DNA of 64,000 nucleotides from contig CABFPE010000009.1 of NCBI GenBank assembly GCA_900660155.1, positions 2,284,963 through 2,348,962 of the forward strand, in the 5' to 3' direction. The position numbers were made by a program, and so were the translations under genes. The stretch's first letter is position 1. The number at the start of each line of letters is the position of its first letter. The stretch comes from Hofstenia miamia. Its lineage: Eukaryota > Xenacoelomorpha > Acoela > Hofsteniidae. Positions 25,099 through 34,871 of the stretch are shown here, piece after piece. Below the pieces are notes generated by a model. That model was not told the origin of the DNA. It made no database searches and was given only the letters and a program-made list of their open reading frames with translations.

Positions 25099-25216
25099 TA
25101 TAAAATATACAAGTGCTTAGCTCTCTGCAATATTACATTACATTGATATGACACTGCAAGATATATAATAAAAACCTCGATAAGATTTAATATAATAATT
25201 CTTTTCCCAAACACAC

Positions 25217-25323
25217 CAGGGAACTGATGCAGCTCCCACTAAATCTCCCAAGAAATCAGTTATCTGCAACATCATTATCGATGTTTCAGACAATTTCTCA
25301 AGAGCTCTCAAACCAGAGATCAG
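25217..25323 (-). CDS. candidate internal exon, unidentified
   Basis: Minus strand, 107 bases from a T-rich acceptor (taattattcttgtgag) to CCCTG|GTGTGT. Phase 0 at the start, phase 2 at the end. Peptide LISGLRALEKLSETSIMML then QITDFLGDLVGAASVPW: a regular amphipathic helix with little A+T bias. This is a strong coding signal, though the donor is not ideal. The mariner relic at 24552-25098 would lie in its downstream intron. Family not recognised. Confidence 0.42.
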
Positions 25324-25329
25324 CTCACA

Positions 25330-26981
25330 AGAATAATTAAATTAAGTTATGGGTACTATTTCCTCTATGTATGCGCTGAGCCTTAGAGTTGAACGTTCCC
25401 ATTTTTCCTTTTTTGTTTTATGCATTTGAAAATTACTGATATTTTAGGTCCTCAGAATTTAATTTTGGACTACTTCAAAGTAACAAACCGCTTTATTTAC
25501 ATTTTTGAACAATTTTATCAAACATGTTTAAAAATATTGAAAGTCTTTGGTATGGAATGGACACATCAATGGATCTGAGTGCCTTATGTAATGATATGAT
25601 GAAGTTTTCTGCTAACATTTATATTAGTGCCTGTAGTATATAAAAATATTCGTTTTTTAAATGATAAATCCTATTTTTGCAAAAAAAATATTCAAATTCT
25701 TATTATAATAAATGTTCAGATAATGACTCGATTTAATATCCATGGAAAGTACTCTCAAGTATTTTGGGTTTTGAAGAAAAACAAAGCGAACTTTTTTCAA
25801 GCATCCCGTGCGCAGAAGTTGTAGCTATAATTACGGTTGAAACTGAAAGAAGAGACAATTCTCTATTTTTAGATTTTAAACATCTTCATTAGCTCGTGAG
25901 TTATGTGCTTAAAAATTTGTTGCGAAAACCCTGACAGATTTTGAGAAATTCGTATTGAAAATCTGGTTAATCTCAAAAACATATTAACCATGGTCACACT
26001 TTTAAGACTTTGTTCGCACCAATGTGCGATTTCTCAGAGGAAATTTGCAAATTTTTGATTCGAGAAGGAAATATATAACAAGCATCACAGCACGAAGGGA
26101 AGCATGGACAAAAGTTCAACGCTTATGGTGATGTAGAATGAATTGTATACAAATTTGCATTGATGCTAGAAAATAATACTTGGAAATGGTTTTGTCGTAA
26201 AAAGTGTACACTAAAACCTTTGAAGTCAGAAGGACGTGCAATTACGCGTTTCTCTGTCACAAGGAATTCGCCGAAATTTTATAGTCAATTTACAAGAGTG
26301 TTCAGAATGACACAATTGTAATTATCGGGCACTCGAACGAAATGCAGTTTTTTAATGCAGAGGCAATCTATGTGTCACTATCCAATCAATACATGCAATC
26401 TACTGTCCCCAAAATAAATCGTAAAAGGCTAAAGGAAAGAATTTTTAGCATTTACAAATATATGCGCATTTTTCAGTCCATTTAGGCACAGTATACTTGT
26501 ATTGATTCTAATATAGTAGGGACATCTTCAACCTGTTCTAGTAATTGAAGGCCTTTGTACTAATCTAGAATAACACGTCTCGGTTTTGAATTACAAAAAT
26601 ACTCTTATGTAAGTTTTAGCGTGGTTTAAGAATGTTATGGATTTTCTAAAATTACCTTACGGTTAGGAGATCATTTCACCCTATCAATAAATATATTCTT
26701 AACACACGTTATAAGTCAGTGCAAGTATTAAAAACTTTCAAAATCTCTGATTGACATGTATAATACAAGCCTTCTCTTAGTGTTGTTGTTCAGTGATACA
26801 CAAATAGTAAAGTGCTAAGCGTATATTTATGCAATGATTTTTTATTTCTAGGCTAGATAACTTGATCAAAACATAACTTAACTAGTTTCTTATATACTAA
26901 AAATATTAAGTGCAGCATTTCCGTACCTAGGCATGATTATATTTTGAAGAACGGGATATATCTTACTACATGTCCAAAACA
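25330..26981. other. mostly non-coding stretch
   Basis: One minus-strand 50-codon frame near 26125-26285 (EFLVTEKRVIARPSDFKG with an AAAG|GTTTTA donor) looks protein-like but has no acceptor. Otherwise nothing. Confidence 0.5.
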
Positions 26982-27218
26982 TTAATGTTCTTTATACATT
27001 TCAGCGTGCTGGAGTAAATTTTTTATAGTGGACTGAAGCAGTGTTATCATCAAGCCTGAAATTATGACGAAGAATAATGCTTTGAGGCATAACATGCAAA
27101 ACATAGGCAAACCTTTTTTAGGAATGTGAGCATACTTCGACAGAAGTTTAGCACTCATCATCTTGTGCATTTTTGAAATTGGAGATTGCACATTGGTAGG
27201 GTCTATAGCGAATCCTGG
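26982..27218 (-). CDS. candidate last exon, C-terminal membrane anchor
   Basis: A minus-strand acceptor (attattaattaatag) opens phase 0 for 78 codons and a stop. PGFAIDPTNVQSPISKMHKM is polar; residues 36-60 (GLPMFCMLCLKALFFVIIS and on) form one clear transmembrane helix, followed by a short amphipathic tail (STIKNLLQHAEMYKEH). This would suit a tail-anchored or single-pass membrane protein. The mariner at 27384-29421 sits in what would be its upstream intron. Not identified. Length, composition and a single membrane segment make a real exon likely. Confidence 0.45.
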   Translation of the reverse strand, partial: PGFAIDPTNVQSPISKMHKMMSAKLLSKYAHIPKKGLPMFCMLCLKALFFVIISGLMITLLQSTIKNLLQHAEMYKEH

Positions 27219-27458
27219 CTATTAATTAATAATTGTGCTGTTTTGAACATAGTTCTATTTTATGTCTGTTACTAGTGCATTCTTTACTCGGATACTTGTT
27301 TATAAAGGAATTAGTTGCTTATCTCTCAGGCTGAATTTGGCACAAAAATAAGCAACCATTGAGGCTGAGATTTCTGTAATACTTGGGGTGACCAGAAAGT
27401 TCCCGGAATCATAAAAACATGAAAAATCCAAGAGCGTATTTTACTAATACAAACAATA

Positions 27459-28070
27459 TCAAACAACATAGTTACCACAAGAAGTAATTACGAGTTTACA
27501 ATGTTCATAAAGAGCCAAACGTTCTTTGCGGTACTTCTCTTCTGACACGTGTCGTAGCTCCTGCACCGAACGTTGAAGCACCTCTTGACAATCGGAAAAA
27601 CGTTGTCCTCGAAACGAATTTTTCAAATGCTTGAACACCCACCGGTCACATTGGTTCATATCTGGGCTGTATGCACTTTGTCGGATGAGAGTGACACCTC
27701 GTCTGTCAAAGAATTCCTTTGTCTGTTTTGAAGTGTGTGGACGAGCGTTGTCGTGTTGCCACAACAATTCCTTCAACAGTTTGGGGTGTTGCCGTACATG
27801 TCGCCATTTTTCTCCAGTTGACCGGACATAATCAATATAACGTTCAGAAGTCACTGTTTCTCCCGGAGAACAGACGTCAGCGCTTATCTTCCCATCACCA
27901 GTGAAGGCCAGTAACAATAAGGTCTTTCTGTTTGTTAACTTTGGTCGGACGACAGTGAGTTTGGGTTGTTCAGGTCTACGCCAAGCCATGTTCTGTTGCT
28001 TTGTAGGAGCTGTTTCAAACAAAAACCAACTCTCATCCTCGGTTGCCCAGTGGTGTAACAAGTAATCCAA
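27459..28070 (-). CDS. mariner transposase, catalytic domain
   Basis: 203 codons to the stop. It begins in the LDYLLHHWATEDESWF region, which holds the first catalytic Asp (mariner TGDExW motif, here TEDESW, about residue 12). The second Asp is in WQHDNARPHTS (about residue 106) and the third in SPDMNQCDRWVF (about residue 141), exactly 34 residues apart, which is the DD34D signature. The C-terminus RLALYEHCKLVITSCGNYVV is the usual end of the family. DNA cut-and-paste transposase acting at the TIRs. The frame is uninterrupted. The N-terminal part lies at 28826-29218, beyond the duplicated block, so this is not a full-length protein as assembled. Confidence 0.92.
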   Translation of the reverse strand: MDYLLHHWATEDESWFLFETAPTKQQNMAWRRPEQPKLTVVRPKLTNRKTLLLLAFTGDGKISADVCSPGETVTSERYIDYVRSTGEKWRHVRQHPKLLKELLWQHDNARPHTSKQTKEFFDRRGVTLIRQSAYSPDMNQCDRWVFKHLKNSFRGQRFSDCQEVLQRSVQELRHVSEEKYRKERLALYEHCKLVITSCGNYVV

Positions 28071-28120
28071 GGAATGATTATCAAATAAGGCGACGAAGTT
28101 GGTAGCACATGCTAACCTGN

Positions 28121-28825
28121 GCTGTATGCACTTTGTCGGATGAGAGTGACACCTCGTCTGTCAAAGAATTCCTTTGTCTGTTTTGAAGTGTGTGGACGAG
28201 CGTTGTCGTGTTGCCACAACAATTCCTTCAACAGTTATGGGTGTTGCCGTACATGTCGCCATTTTTCTCCAGTTGACCGGACATAATCAATATATCGTTC
28301 AGAAGTCACTGTTTCTCCGGAGAACAGACGTCAGCGTTTATCTTCCCACCACCAGTGAAGGCCAGTAACAGTAAGGTCTTTCTGTTTGTTAATGAGAGTG
28401 ACACCTCGTCTGTCAGAGAATTCCTTTGTCTGTTTTGAAGTGTGTGGACGAGCGTTGTAGTGTTGCCACAACAATTCCTTCAACAGTTATGGGTGTTGCC
28501 GTACATGTCGCCATTTTTCTCCAGTTGACCGGACATAATCAATATAACGTTCAGAAGTCACTGTTTCTCCGGAGAACAGACGTCAGCGTTTATCTTCCCA
28601 CCACCAGTGAAGGCCAGTAACAGTAAGGTCTTTCTGTTTGTTAATTTTGGTCGGACGACAGTGAGTTTGGGTTGTTCAGGTCTACGCCAAGCCATGTTCT
28701 GTTGCTGTGTAGGAGCTGTTTAAAACAAAAACCAACTCTCATCCTCGGTTGCCCAGTGGTGTAACAAGTAATCCAAGGAATGATTATCAAATAAGGCGAC
28801 GAAGTTGGTAGCATATGCTAACCTG
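28121..28825. repeat. re-read internal block of the mariner
   Basis: A single N at 28120 is followed by a second copy of 27666-27938 (28121-28392), then an abrupt return to 27686-equivalent sequence at 28393, continuing through the rest of the element. Part of the catalytic domain is thus present three times, with a few substitutions and single-base deletions. Either tandem internal duplication or, more likely given the N, merged reads from alleles or other copies. Confidence 0.8.
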
Positions 28826-29218
28826 TCAAGTTTGTTTGCCGCAGAGAGATGATGAGGGACCCAAGTTGAGCAGATTTTTCAAACCCAGGTGTTGAGTTAA
28901 GATAACTCTGATAGATTCTCGGGGCAGATTGGTAGCCTCACTCAACATTCGAATAGATTGCCTTGGTTGTTCTTCTAACATTGATCGCAAAAGCTCGATA
29001 TTGTCTGGAGTTGAAGATGTTGATGGCCTTCCGATTCTTGGTTCATCATCAAGCGATTCCTTTCCCTCTTTAAATCGTTTATACCAGTCGAACACAGTTG
29101 ATTGTGATGGAATATTTAGATTTGTTTCTTGCAGTTGTTTGTAGATTACACTTGGTGTGCGCCCACGTTTCATCTCGATAAAAATGTAGGCACGGAAATG
29201 CTGCTTCTCTAAATCCAT
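28826..29218 (-). CDS. mariner transposase, DNA-binding domain
   Basis: 130 codons from ATG. Two helix-turn-helix motifs: residues about 5-50 (FRAYIFIEMKRGRTPSVIYK then QSTVFDWYKRFKEG) and about 78-112 (EEQPRQSIRMLSEATNLPRE). A GRPSTSS linker like the mariner GRP-type hinge sits between. Near residue 113 a 1-base shift replaces the conserved WVPH(H)L block, which is present in the next frame (STWVPHHLSAANKL, about 28835-28875), so this copy is broken there unless the assembly is wrong. It precedes the catalytic half. Confidence 0.9.
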   Translation of the reverse strand: MDLEKQHFRAYIFIEMKRGRTPSVIYKQLQETNLNIPSQSTVFDWYKRFKEGKESLDDEPRIGRPSTSSTPDNIELLRSMLEEQPRQSIRMLSEATNLPRESIRVILTQHLGLKNLLNLGPSSSLCGKQT

Positions 29219-29421
29219 TAGATAATGATAATACGCGGTGCAGTGACAATTTGTCTCAAATGTAAAATGGCTGGACAGCTAACAATGAATAATTACCTAC
29301 AACTACATTTTGATTGGTCTATTTGCCAAATAGTATTGCACCATAAAAAATACTAATTATGCATGCGCGCACGTAATTAAAATAACACATAGCTTATTCC
29401 GGGAACTTTCTGGTCACCCCA

Positions 29422-30291
29422 TATAATAAGTAACAACGGACATATATATGTAATTTTTCTACTAAGACCAAAAACCTATAGAGTAGATAGACTTTTCATT
29501 TTCATAAAAAGTATCCAACTATGTTATAACTAAAAATCAATTCTCCACATGTTAACTGCTTACGTATTATGAACCGCTCGATCAAGCTAAAAACTTAAGT
29601 CAATTTCAAATTTCATAATACAATACAAGAAATTAACTTAAAATGGTGCACAAAATCATGAAGGATCAAAGGAGTAAAAGCTGCAGTCTAAGCAACTGCT
29701 CACTAACTGTGCATTTGATTTATAATATAATATTTAGTAACCCTGTGACTGAGCTAAAAAATACAGTTACTTATAAAAAAGAAAACGTGTGCTTAAAATA
29801 TTACGCTAACAAATTTTGTGGTTTCCTTGGACGGTTGAATAATGATCAACTAATGACGAAAGAACGAAAGCTCAGGTTTTAATTACTAATTGACTCTTTG
29901 AATATGATATGTTTGAAAAAAAAAAGCACTTAACATTGCACATTTCTTACGTCATTTTTCATAGGAAATGCATACGTTTTTGAAATATTTGTAAATCCAT
30001 TATACATTCCGCGAAATTTAACAAGATTGTAATCATCAAATATTTTACAATTTTACGTGAATAATTTCTAGATTGCTTCAAATGCCATTAAATATCTATT
30101 TGTGAATAATACACAATATTGAACTCTTATAGGACAGACTTGATAGTCTTTGCATTTTGCTGGTTAGCTGTAAATTTGCAATTCACTTTTACCATTTGTG
30201 AACAAAACCTGGGGGTCTATTCACAAAACGCAAAACAGTTAACGTTAGTTGTTATGCCATTGAAATTAAACCATTTATTATCTGAATATTT
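29422..30291. other. mostly non-coding stretch
   Basis: A plus-strand 79-codon frame at 29643-29882 has a protein-like end (KYYANKFCGFLGRLNNDQL, then CTCAG|GTTTTA), but its first half is A+T-driven. Unsupported otherwise. Confidence 0.45.
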
Positions 30292-30372
30292 AGTCAAGAA
30301 AACTTTGCTAAATCACATTTTCTATACAAAAAAAGCTAATATTTTCATATACGAAGGAATGAATTTAAGCAC

Positions 30373-30472
30373 ATATTTTCATAATAACAGTGAAGCTCAC
30401 TTGCCCATGTGTCGAAATCCCAGAATTCCCAAATTGCACTAGTAGAATGATCTGTATCGATTTTGGTATCTT
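30373..30472 (-). CDS. candidate exon B, copy 1
   Basis: The minus-strand acceptor ctctgtctttgtcag is excellent. Two bases then DTKIDTDHSTSAIWEFWDFD and TWASELHCYYENM, to a weak donor AT|GTGCTT. Phase 1 at the start fits exon A (30833-30911), which ends on one base, giving a K at the joint. The WEFWDFDTWASEL segment is striking for A+T-rich DNA. Copy 2 reads HGYYEK where this reads HCYYEN and is one base shorter, so the two copies leave different frames at the donor. Unidentified. Confidence 0.42.
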
Positions 30473-30832
30473 CTGACAAAGACAGAGAAGAATCCCTCAA
30501 GATTATCCTTAATTAAATTGCCTCAAAGAAACAGCATATTTTCAAATTTCTAAGAATTAAAGTATTTCAGTTAGAATAGCCTGTGAAATTATTTTCGCTT
30601 AATAAACAGTTGCTAAAAATATAAATAATTAACTGCTTTACTAAAATTTCTAAGTTTTTATGCTCCAACCTAGAAAGCGATCAGCTTAGTATTTTAAATA
30701 TATCAGGTGATTAACTACATAATAGGTAAATGAGATTTTGGGGTTGTACTAGAAACTAGAATTGATGCGCTAATTTGGAGTTTAAATTTCTTTAATAAAT
30801 CAATAGAATAATGTTAGATTTAAATATATTAC

Positions 30833-30911
30833 TTGTTGAATTTGCTGGAGATAGTGCTATCAAAAGAGATTGTAACGTCATTACTGAAATTTTCCCAGTA
30901 AATTCTTGCTG
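30833..30911 (-). CDS. candidate exon A, copy 1
   Basis: Minus strand, QQEFTGKISVMTLQSLLIAL then SPANST plus one base, to ACAA|GTAATA. Phase 0 start, phase 1 end, matching exon B 360 bp further on. The acceptor (caaattgattag) has a poor pyrimidine tract. The same frame reads on upstream as KRLQPPVIDLDKASIKAQID to that TAG, so an older, longer exon with a stop is an alternative reading. Confidence 0.33.
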
Positions 30912-31141
30912 CTAATCAATTTGTGCTTTGATGCTTGCTTTATCCAAATCGATAACGGGAGGTTGTAGACGTTTGGAATTGCAATTCAATTTTTAAACGT
31001 ATTTTCATATAATTATGTTCATATTAATGAAATGTGCACTTCACTATGCCTTCCTATATAAGTCAAGAAAACTTTGCTAAATCACATTTTCTATACAAAA
31101 AAAGCTAATATTTTCATATACGAAGGAATGAATTTAAGCAC

Positions 31142-31240
31142 ATTTTTCATAATAACCGTGAAGCTCACTTGCCCATGTGTCGAAATCCCAGAATTCCCAA
31201 ATTGCACTAGTAGAATGATCTGTATCGATTTTGGTATCTT
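31142..31240 (-). CDS. candidate exon B, copy 2
   Basis: Same exon as 30373-30472 in the second tandem unit. It keeps the acceptor and WEFWDFDTWASEL and reads HGYYEK before the GTGCTT donor. It is one base shorter than copy 1 and leaves in phase 1 rather than phase 2. Which copy keeps the ancestral frame cannot be told here. Confidence 0.42.
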
Positions 31241-31600
31241 CTGACAAAGACAGAGAAGAATCCCTCAAGATTATCCTTAATTAAATTGCCTCAAAGAAAC
31301 AGCATATTTTCAAATTTCTAAGAATTAAAGTATTTCAGTTAGAATAGCCTGTGAAATTATTTTCGCTTAATAAACAGTTGCTAAAAATATAAATAATTAA
31401 CTGCTTTACTAAAATTTCTAAGTTTTTATGTTCCAACCTAGAAAGCGATCAGCTTAGTATTTTAAATATATCAGGTGATTAACTACATAATAGGTAAATG
31501 AGATTTTGGGGTTGTACTAGAAACTAGAATTGATGCGCTAATTTGGAGTTTAAATTTCTTTAATAAATCAATAGAATAATGTTAGATTTAAATATATTAC

Positions 31601-31679
31601 TTGTTGAATTTGCTGGAGATAGTGCTATCAAAAGAGATTGTAACGTCATTACTGAAATTTTCCCAGTAAATTCTTGCTG
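31601..31679 (-). CDS. candidate exon A, copy 2
   Basis: Second-unit copy of 30833-30911, identical as far as I can see, with the same splice sites and phases. Confidence 0.33.
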
Positions 31680-31828
31680 CTAATCAATTTGTGCTTTGAT
31701 GCTTGCTTTATCCAAATCGATAACGGGAGGTTGTAGACGTTTGGAATTGCAATTCAATTTTTAAACGTATTTTCATATAATTATGTTCATATTAATGAAA
31801 TGTGCACTTCACTATGCCTTCCTATATA

Positions 31829-31832
31829 TGCC

Positions 31833-31873
<41 letters not shown>

Positions 31874-31887
31874 TAAATATATATACA
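31829..31887. repeat. (TA)n microsatellite
   Basis: TA tract with TATGTATA interruptions directly after the 769-bp tandem duplication. Confidence 0.95.
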
Positions 31888-32979
31888 TTTCAAGGGCGGT
31901 TACTTAGAGGGTAACACATCAATCTCAGCTATTCTTTGTTATCATAATAATAAGTGGAATGGGATACCTCTTTCAAAATAGTCAAGAAAAGTCCTGCCGG
32001 ATTTGCCGTTTGCGTAGTATTATTAAAATCATGTCGAGAATATAATTTTTAATCAATATGTAATTCAAAATTTTAATGTTTTAATTATGATTAAAGCCAG
32101 TTAAAAATCTTAGTTGTTTAATTTTTGTCGTAAATATTCTTTATAATGTTTCAGTGCACAGATTACAATGCTTCTTGTTTGTTTCAAGTTTCAACTTTCA
32201 CATGAATATTGAAAGTAGTATTTGACCGGGATTCATCTGTGTTGATACAAGCTTAAAAATCGAATCCTAATGATTTAAACTTTAACGAATTCCCTTTGCA
32301 AACAATGATTTTTACAACTTCCATATTTATAGTTGTAATATAGCTTAACATTGTAACCGTACATTATCCAGATGTTTGCATTTGTGTCACAAACCACTTA
32401 ATTATGATTATATTTAGCTTAGAACAGTTAGAACTGAAGTATTTATGTATATAACAGCGAACACACTATACTTCCAAATTTCAGATGCACCATTTACAAA
32501 GCACATGTTGTCACAGAGCAAATCTCTTTTGCTATATTGTTAGAGTTACATGAGGAAATAAATATGGATATGTACACACTAAACTAATTTATTAGACACT
32601 AATCATCAATTGCAATGGTATATTAACCTACAAAAGTAACTGAGGTGGGAAGAACGCCGACGTTTTTCAAAGCATCAACAAGATTCTATTGAAAGGAATT
32701 ACTAAGGCATTTGTTTCCTGATTTCTTACAAATTTTCAAATCAGTAGGATATTGGATAATATTTTTCCCACCTTTGTTCTAACGCAAAAAAAATCTAAAA
32801 AATGCAATGAAGCAACTTCACCGATTCCATCAGAATAAAAAAATTAATTGATTGAGAACGCTTATTGGGGAAAATATAATGTTGGTATGCACGACTCGGC
32901 TTCTTTATTTATTTCTACAGTAATTTCTTAATTATTAATTCCAAAAATGACATTTTTTGTTCAATTTTAAAGACGACAT
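31888..32979. other. non-coding stretch
   Basis: A+T-rich, nothing supportable. Confidence 0.6.
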
Positions 32980-33122
32980 TCAATAAATTAAAAAACTTAG
33001 CACAAATTTCAGAGGCTCTAGTCTGTTCATTACATGATGAACTGCATTGTGTTGTTTATAGTGAATACAGATAATGGCAGAATCCCAATATTTTGGTTTT
33101 ATTTTCAATATTTGACTACTTT
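32980..33122 (-). CDS. candidate terminal exon, unidentified
   Basis: A minus-strand acceptor (tttattactttctttag) is followed by two bases and 46 codons to a stop: SSQILKIKPKYWDSAIICI, HYKQHNAVHHVMNRLEPLKF. Phase 1 start. Upstream of the duplicated exons at 30.4-31.7 kb in the same direction, but the stop argues for a different transcript. Good acceptor and protein-like composition; no family known. Confidence 0.35.
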
Positions 33123-33666
33123 CTAAAGAAAGTAATAAATCTATAAAAATTTGTTGAGAATAAATTTTCATCAAATGTAACATAAAAATACGGAACTCAA
33201 ATTTAGAGCCCCATTTGTTAATTATTTAGGCGTACAGCCCTGTTGTAGATGTTTCTTTAACAATTTTGAGACGAAATGTGTTTGTTCTGATTTTCATATT
33301 ACAGTGCGAGGAATTAAAATGGGAATCAATTTATTATGGTTTAAATCATTATTGAAGAATTTGAGTGTATACGTAAATTGAATATTTGCATATACAGAAA
33401 CTCTAATATAAATAATATAAAATGATGTCCGCAACCCTAAATCTACTGAAATTTTTTCAAAAAAATCTTTCCCCAAATAATTTTGAAAAAACACTCATAA
33501 CTCAAAAACGAATGAAGACATTCAAAATTTAAAAACACCACAAAATAAAGAATTGTCTCTTCTTTCTTTTTCGACTAAAGTTCACGAATTAGCACTGTCC
33601 CGTACAGGAGTGTATATGCTTGCTGGGCAGGAGTCATACAATTTTTCTCAACAAAAAATATTTCAG

Positions 33667-33720
33667 GGTAGTTGTTGTTGCTGCCATGTACATTAGACAG
33701 CCTCATTATTTAAACGCTAG
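33667..33720 (+). CDS. candidate short internal exon
   Basis: 54 bases between acceptor aaaaaatatttcag and AG|GTATGG, phase 2 at both ends. Peptide VVVVAAMYIRQPHYLNA. The frame reads on past the donor for 25 more codons. Short, so could be chance. Confidence 0.22.
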
Positions 33721-33809
33721 GTATGGAAAGAATTTGAATATTTTTAGAAAAGTCAAGTTTCTCATTGAAAAAAATTCGTATTTACATGTACTTCAGTCTT
33801 AAGAATAAG

Positions 33810-34800
33810 TTTTAGCACAAATCTGCATCATTTCATGGCGGGCTCAACCCCATGGATGTGTCTATGCAAACGACTTTTTAACATTACTTAACAAGATTCA
33901 ATAAGAGGGTTCCAAAATGTGGGCATATCTCTTTGTTACTTAAAAGTACACCTAGTAGAATTATATTTAACTTTGATTATAGAGCTCTTCTTTTATTTAC
34001 TTTATGTTTTCCAAGTTCTTTTTGCATATTGCATGCTTAGATCAATGATATATGACTGTCTATTGCTAGGAGATTCGCAAAATAATACTTCAGATGATGG
34101 ATAATATTTTAATAAGAATTTTCTTAGATTTTGACAGTGAATGCAGAACTAATGGAGTGTGAAACCGAACGTATTGGAAGGTTGCAGACAGAAACGCATT
34201 GTCAATTAAATTTAAGGCATGCGGAAGCACCTTCCTAAACAATAGTAAATGGAAATCATAATTAATCTAATGCTTAGTGATTGAATTTTAAGTATTTTTA
34301 ACCTTACTAATTGCTAAGGCAAAACACCGTAGACGTGTGAAGGACTCAAGGAAAACAAAGTAACATCTAAATTTCCAAAAGAATAATTTTTTATTAGCTA
34401 ATAGCTGAGTAGTAGCGTAGGTTTTCATTGTAACTTTTGCAAAATAAGATGGTAGATGTACATAGCATAGGTATTGAGGCTAGTATATCTTTCATTTCAA
34501 GTTCTTACACCTTTATACTTCAGACTTCAAATATTTGCCATACATTTACACATTTACAGTGAACTTTTAAATAATCCAATATACATCTAAGTAAAATCTT
34601 TTTCTATTGGGATTTTCAGGTGATGGCAAAAAAAGTTTTGACCTTGAATAGATATTAAACGCAGAGTATTATAGTGGTTTTCTACTGTGCAATCTCCAAT
34701 TCTGTGAATTCATGAAATTTTCTACCCTAATTTAGGCATCCAAACACTTAAGTTTATTGAGAAGAATCATTGTCAATGCCAACAATATTACAAATGTCCC
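33810..34800. other. non-coding stretch
   Basis: No supportable feature. Confidence 0.6.
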
Positions 34801-34871
34801 CAGAAAATTTCACGCACTTCCCTAAAAATTTCGCACACTTCCTAGAAAATTTCACCCAGCTCTCAAAAAGT
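34801..34871 (+). repeat. three-copy minisatellite, about 21-bp unit
   Basis: Units agaaaatttcacgcacttcc, taaaaatttcgcacacttcc and tagaaaatttcacccagctc follow each other, then a partial aaaaagtttc. The word reappears inverted near 35445 (gtgcgaaatttta), about 600 bp away. Confidence 0.65.

Larger units (their letters stand above)
27384..29421 (-). mobile_element. mariner element (DD34D) with 26-bp TIRs
   Basis: TIRs at 27384-27409 and 29396-29421 match over 26 bp (TGGGGTGACCAGAAAGTTCC then CGGAAT). The right flank begins TA; the left flank reads CT where TA is expected, so one duplication half has changed. Removing the re-read block 28121-28825 leaves about 1.33 kb, the usual mariner length. 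The two transposase parts are annotated separately. The near-perfect TIRs and largely open frames suggest recent insertion. Confidence 0.92.
30292..31828. repeat. tandem duplication, unit 769 bp
   Basis: Copy 1 30292-31060 and copy 2 31061-31828 (768 bp) abut without spacer. I count only a few differences: one deleted T and a substitution near 31143-31158 and one at 31430. A (TA)n tract follows copy 2. Each copy carries the same two minus-strand candidate exons. Confidence 0.93.

Noticed and set aside
28174-28620. Repeated plus-strand frames beginning MSVLKCVDERC
   Set aside because: Antisense shadows of the mariner catalytic domain, repeated because that segment is read three times.
30119-30442. 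107-codon plus-strand frame
   Set aside because: Its second half lies antisense to exon B and inside the tandem unit; the second unit does not keep it open. No splice or start support.
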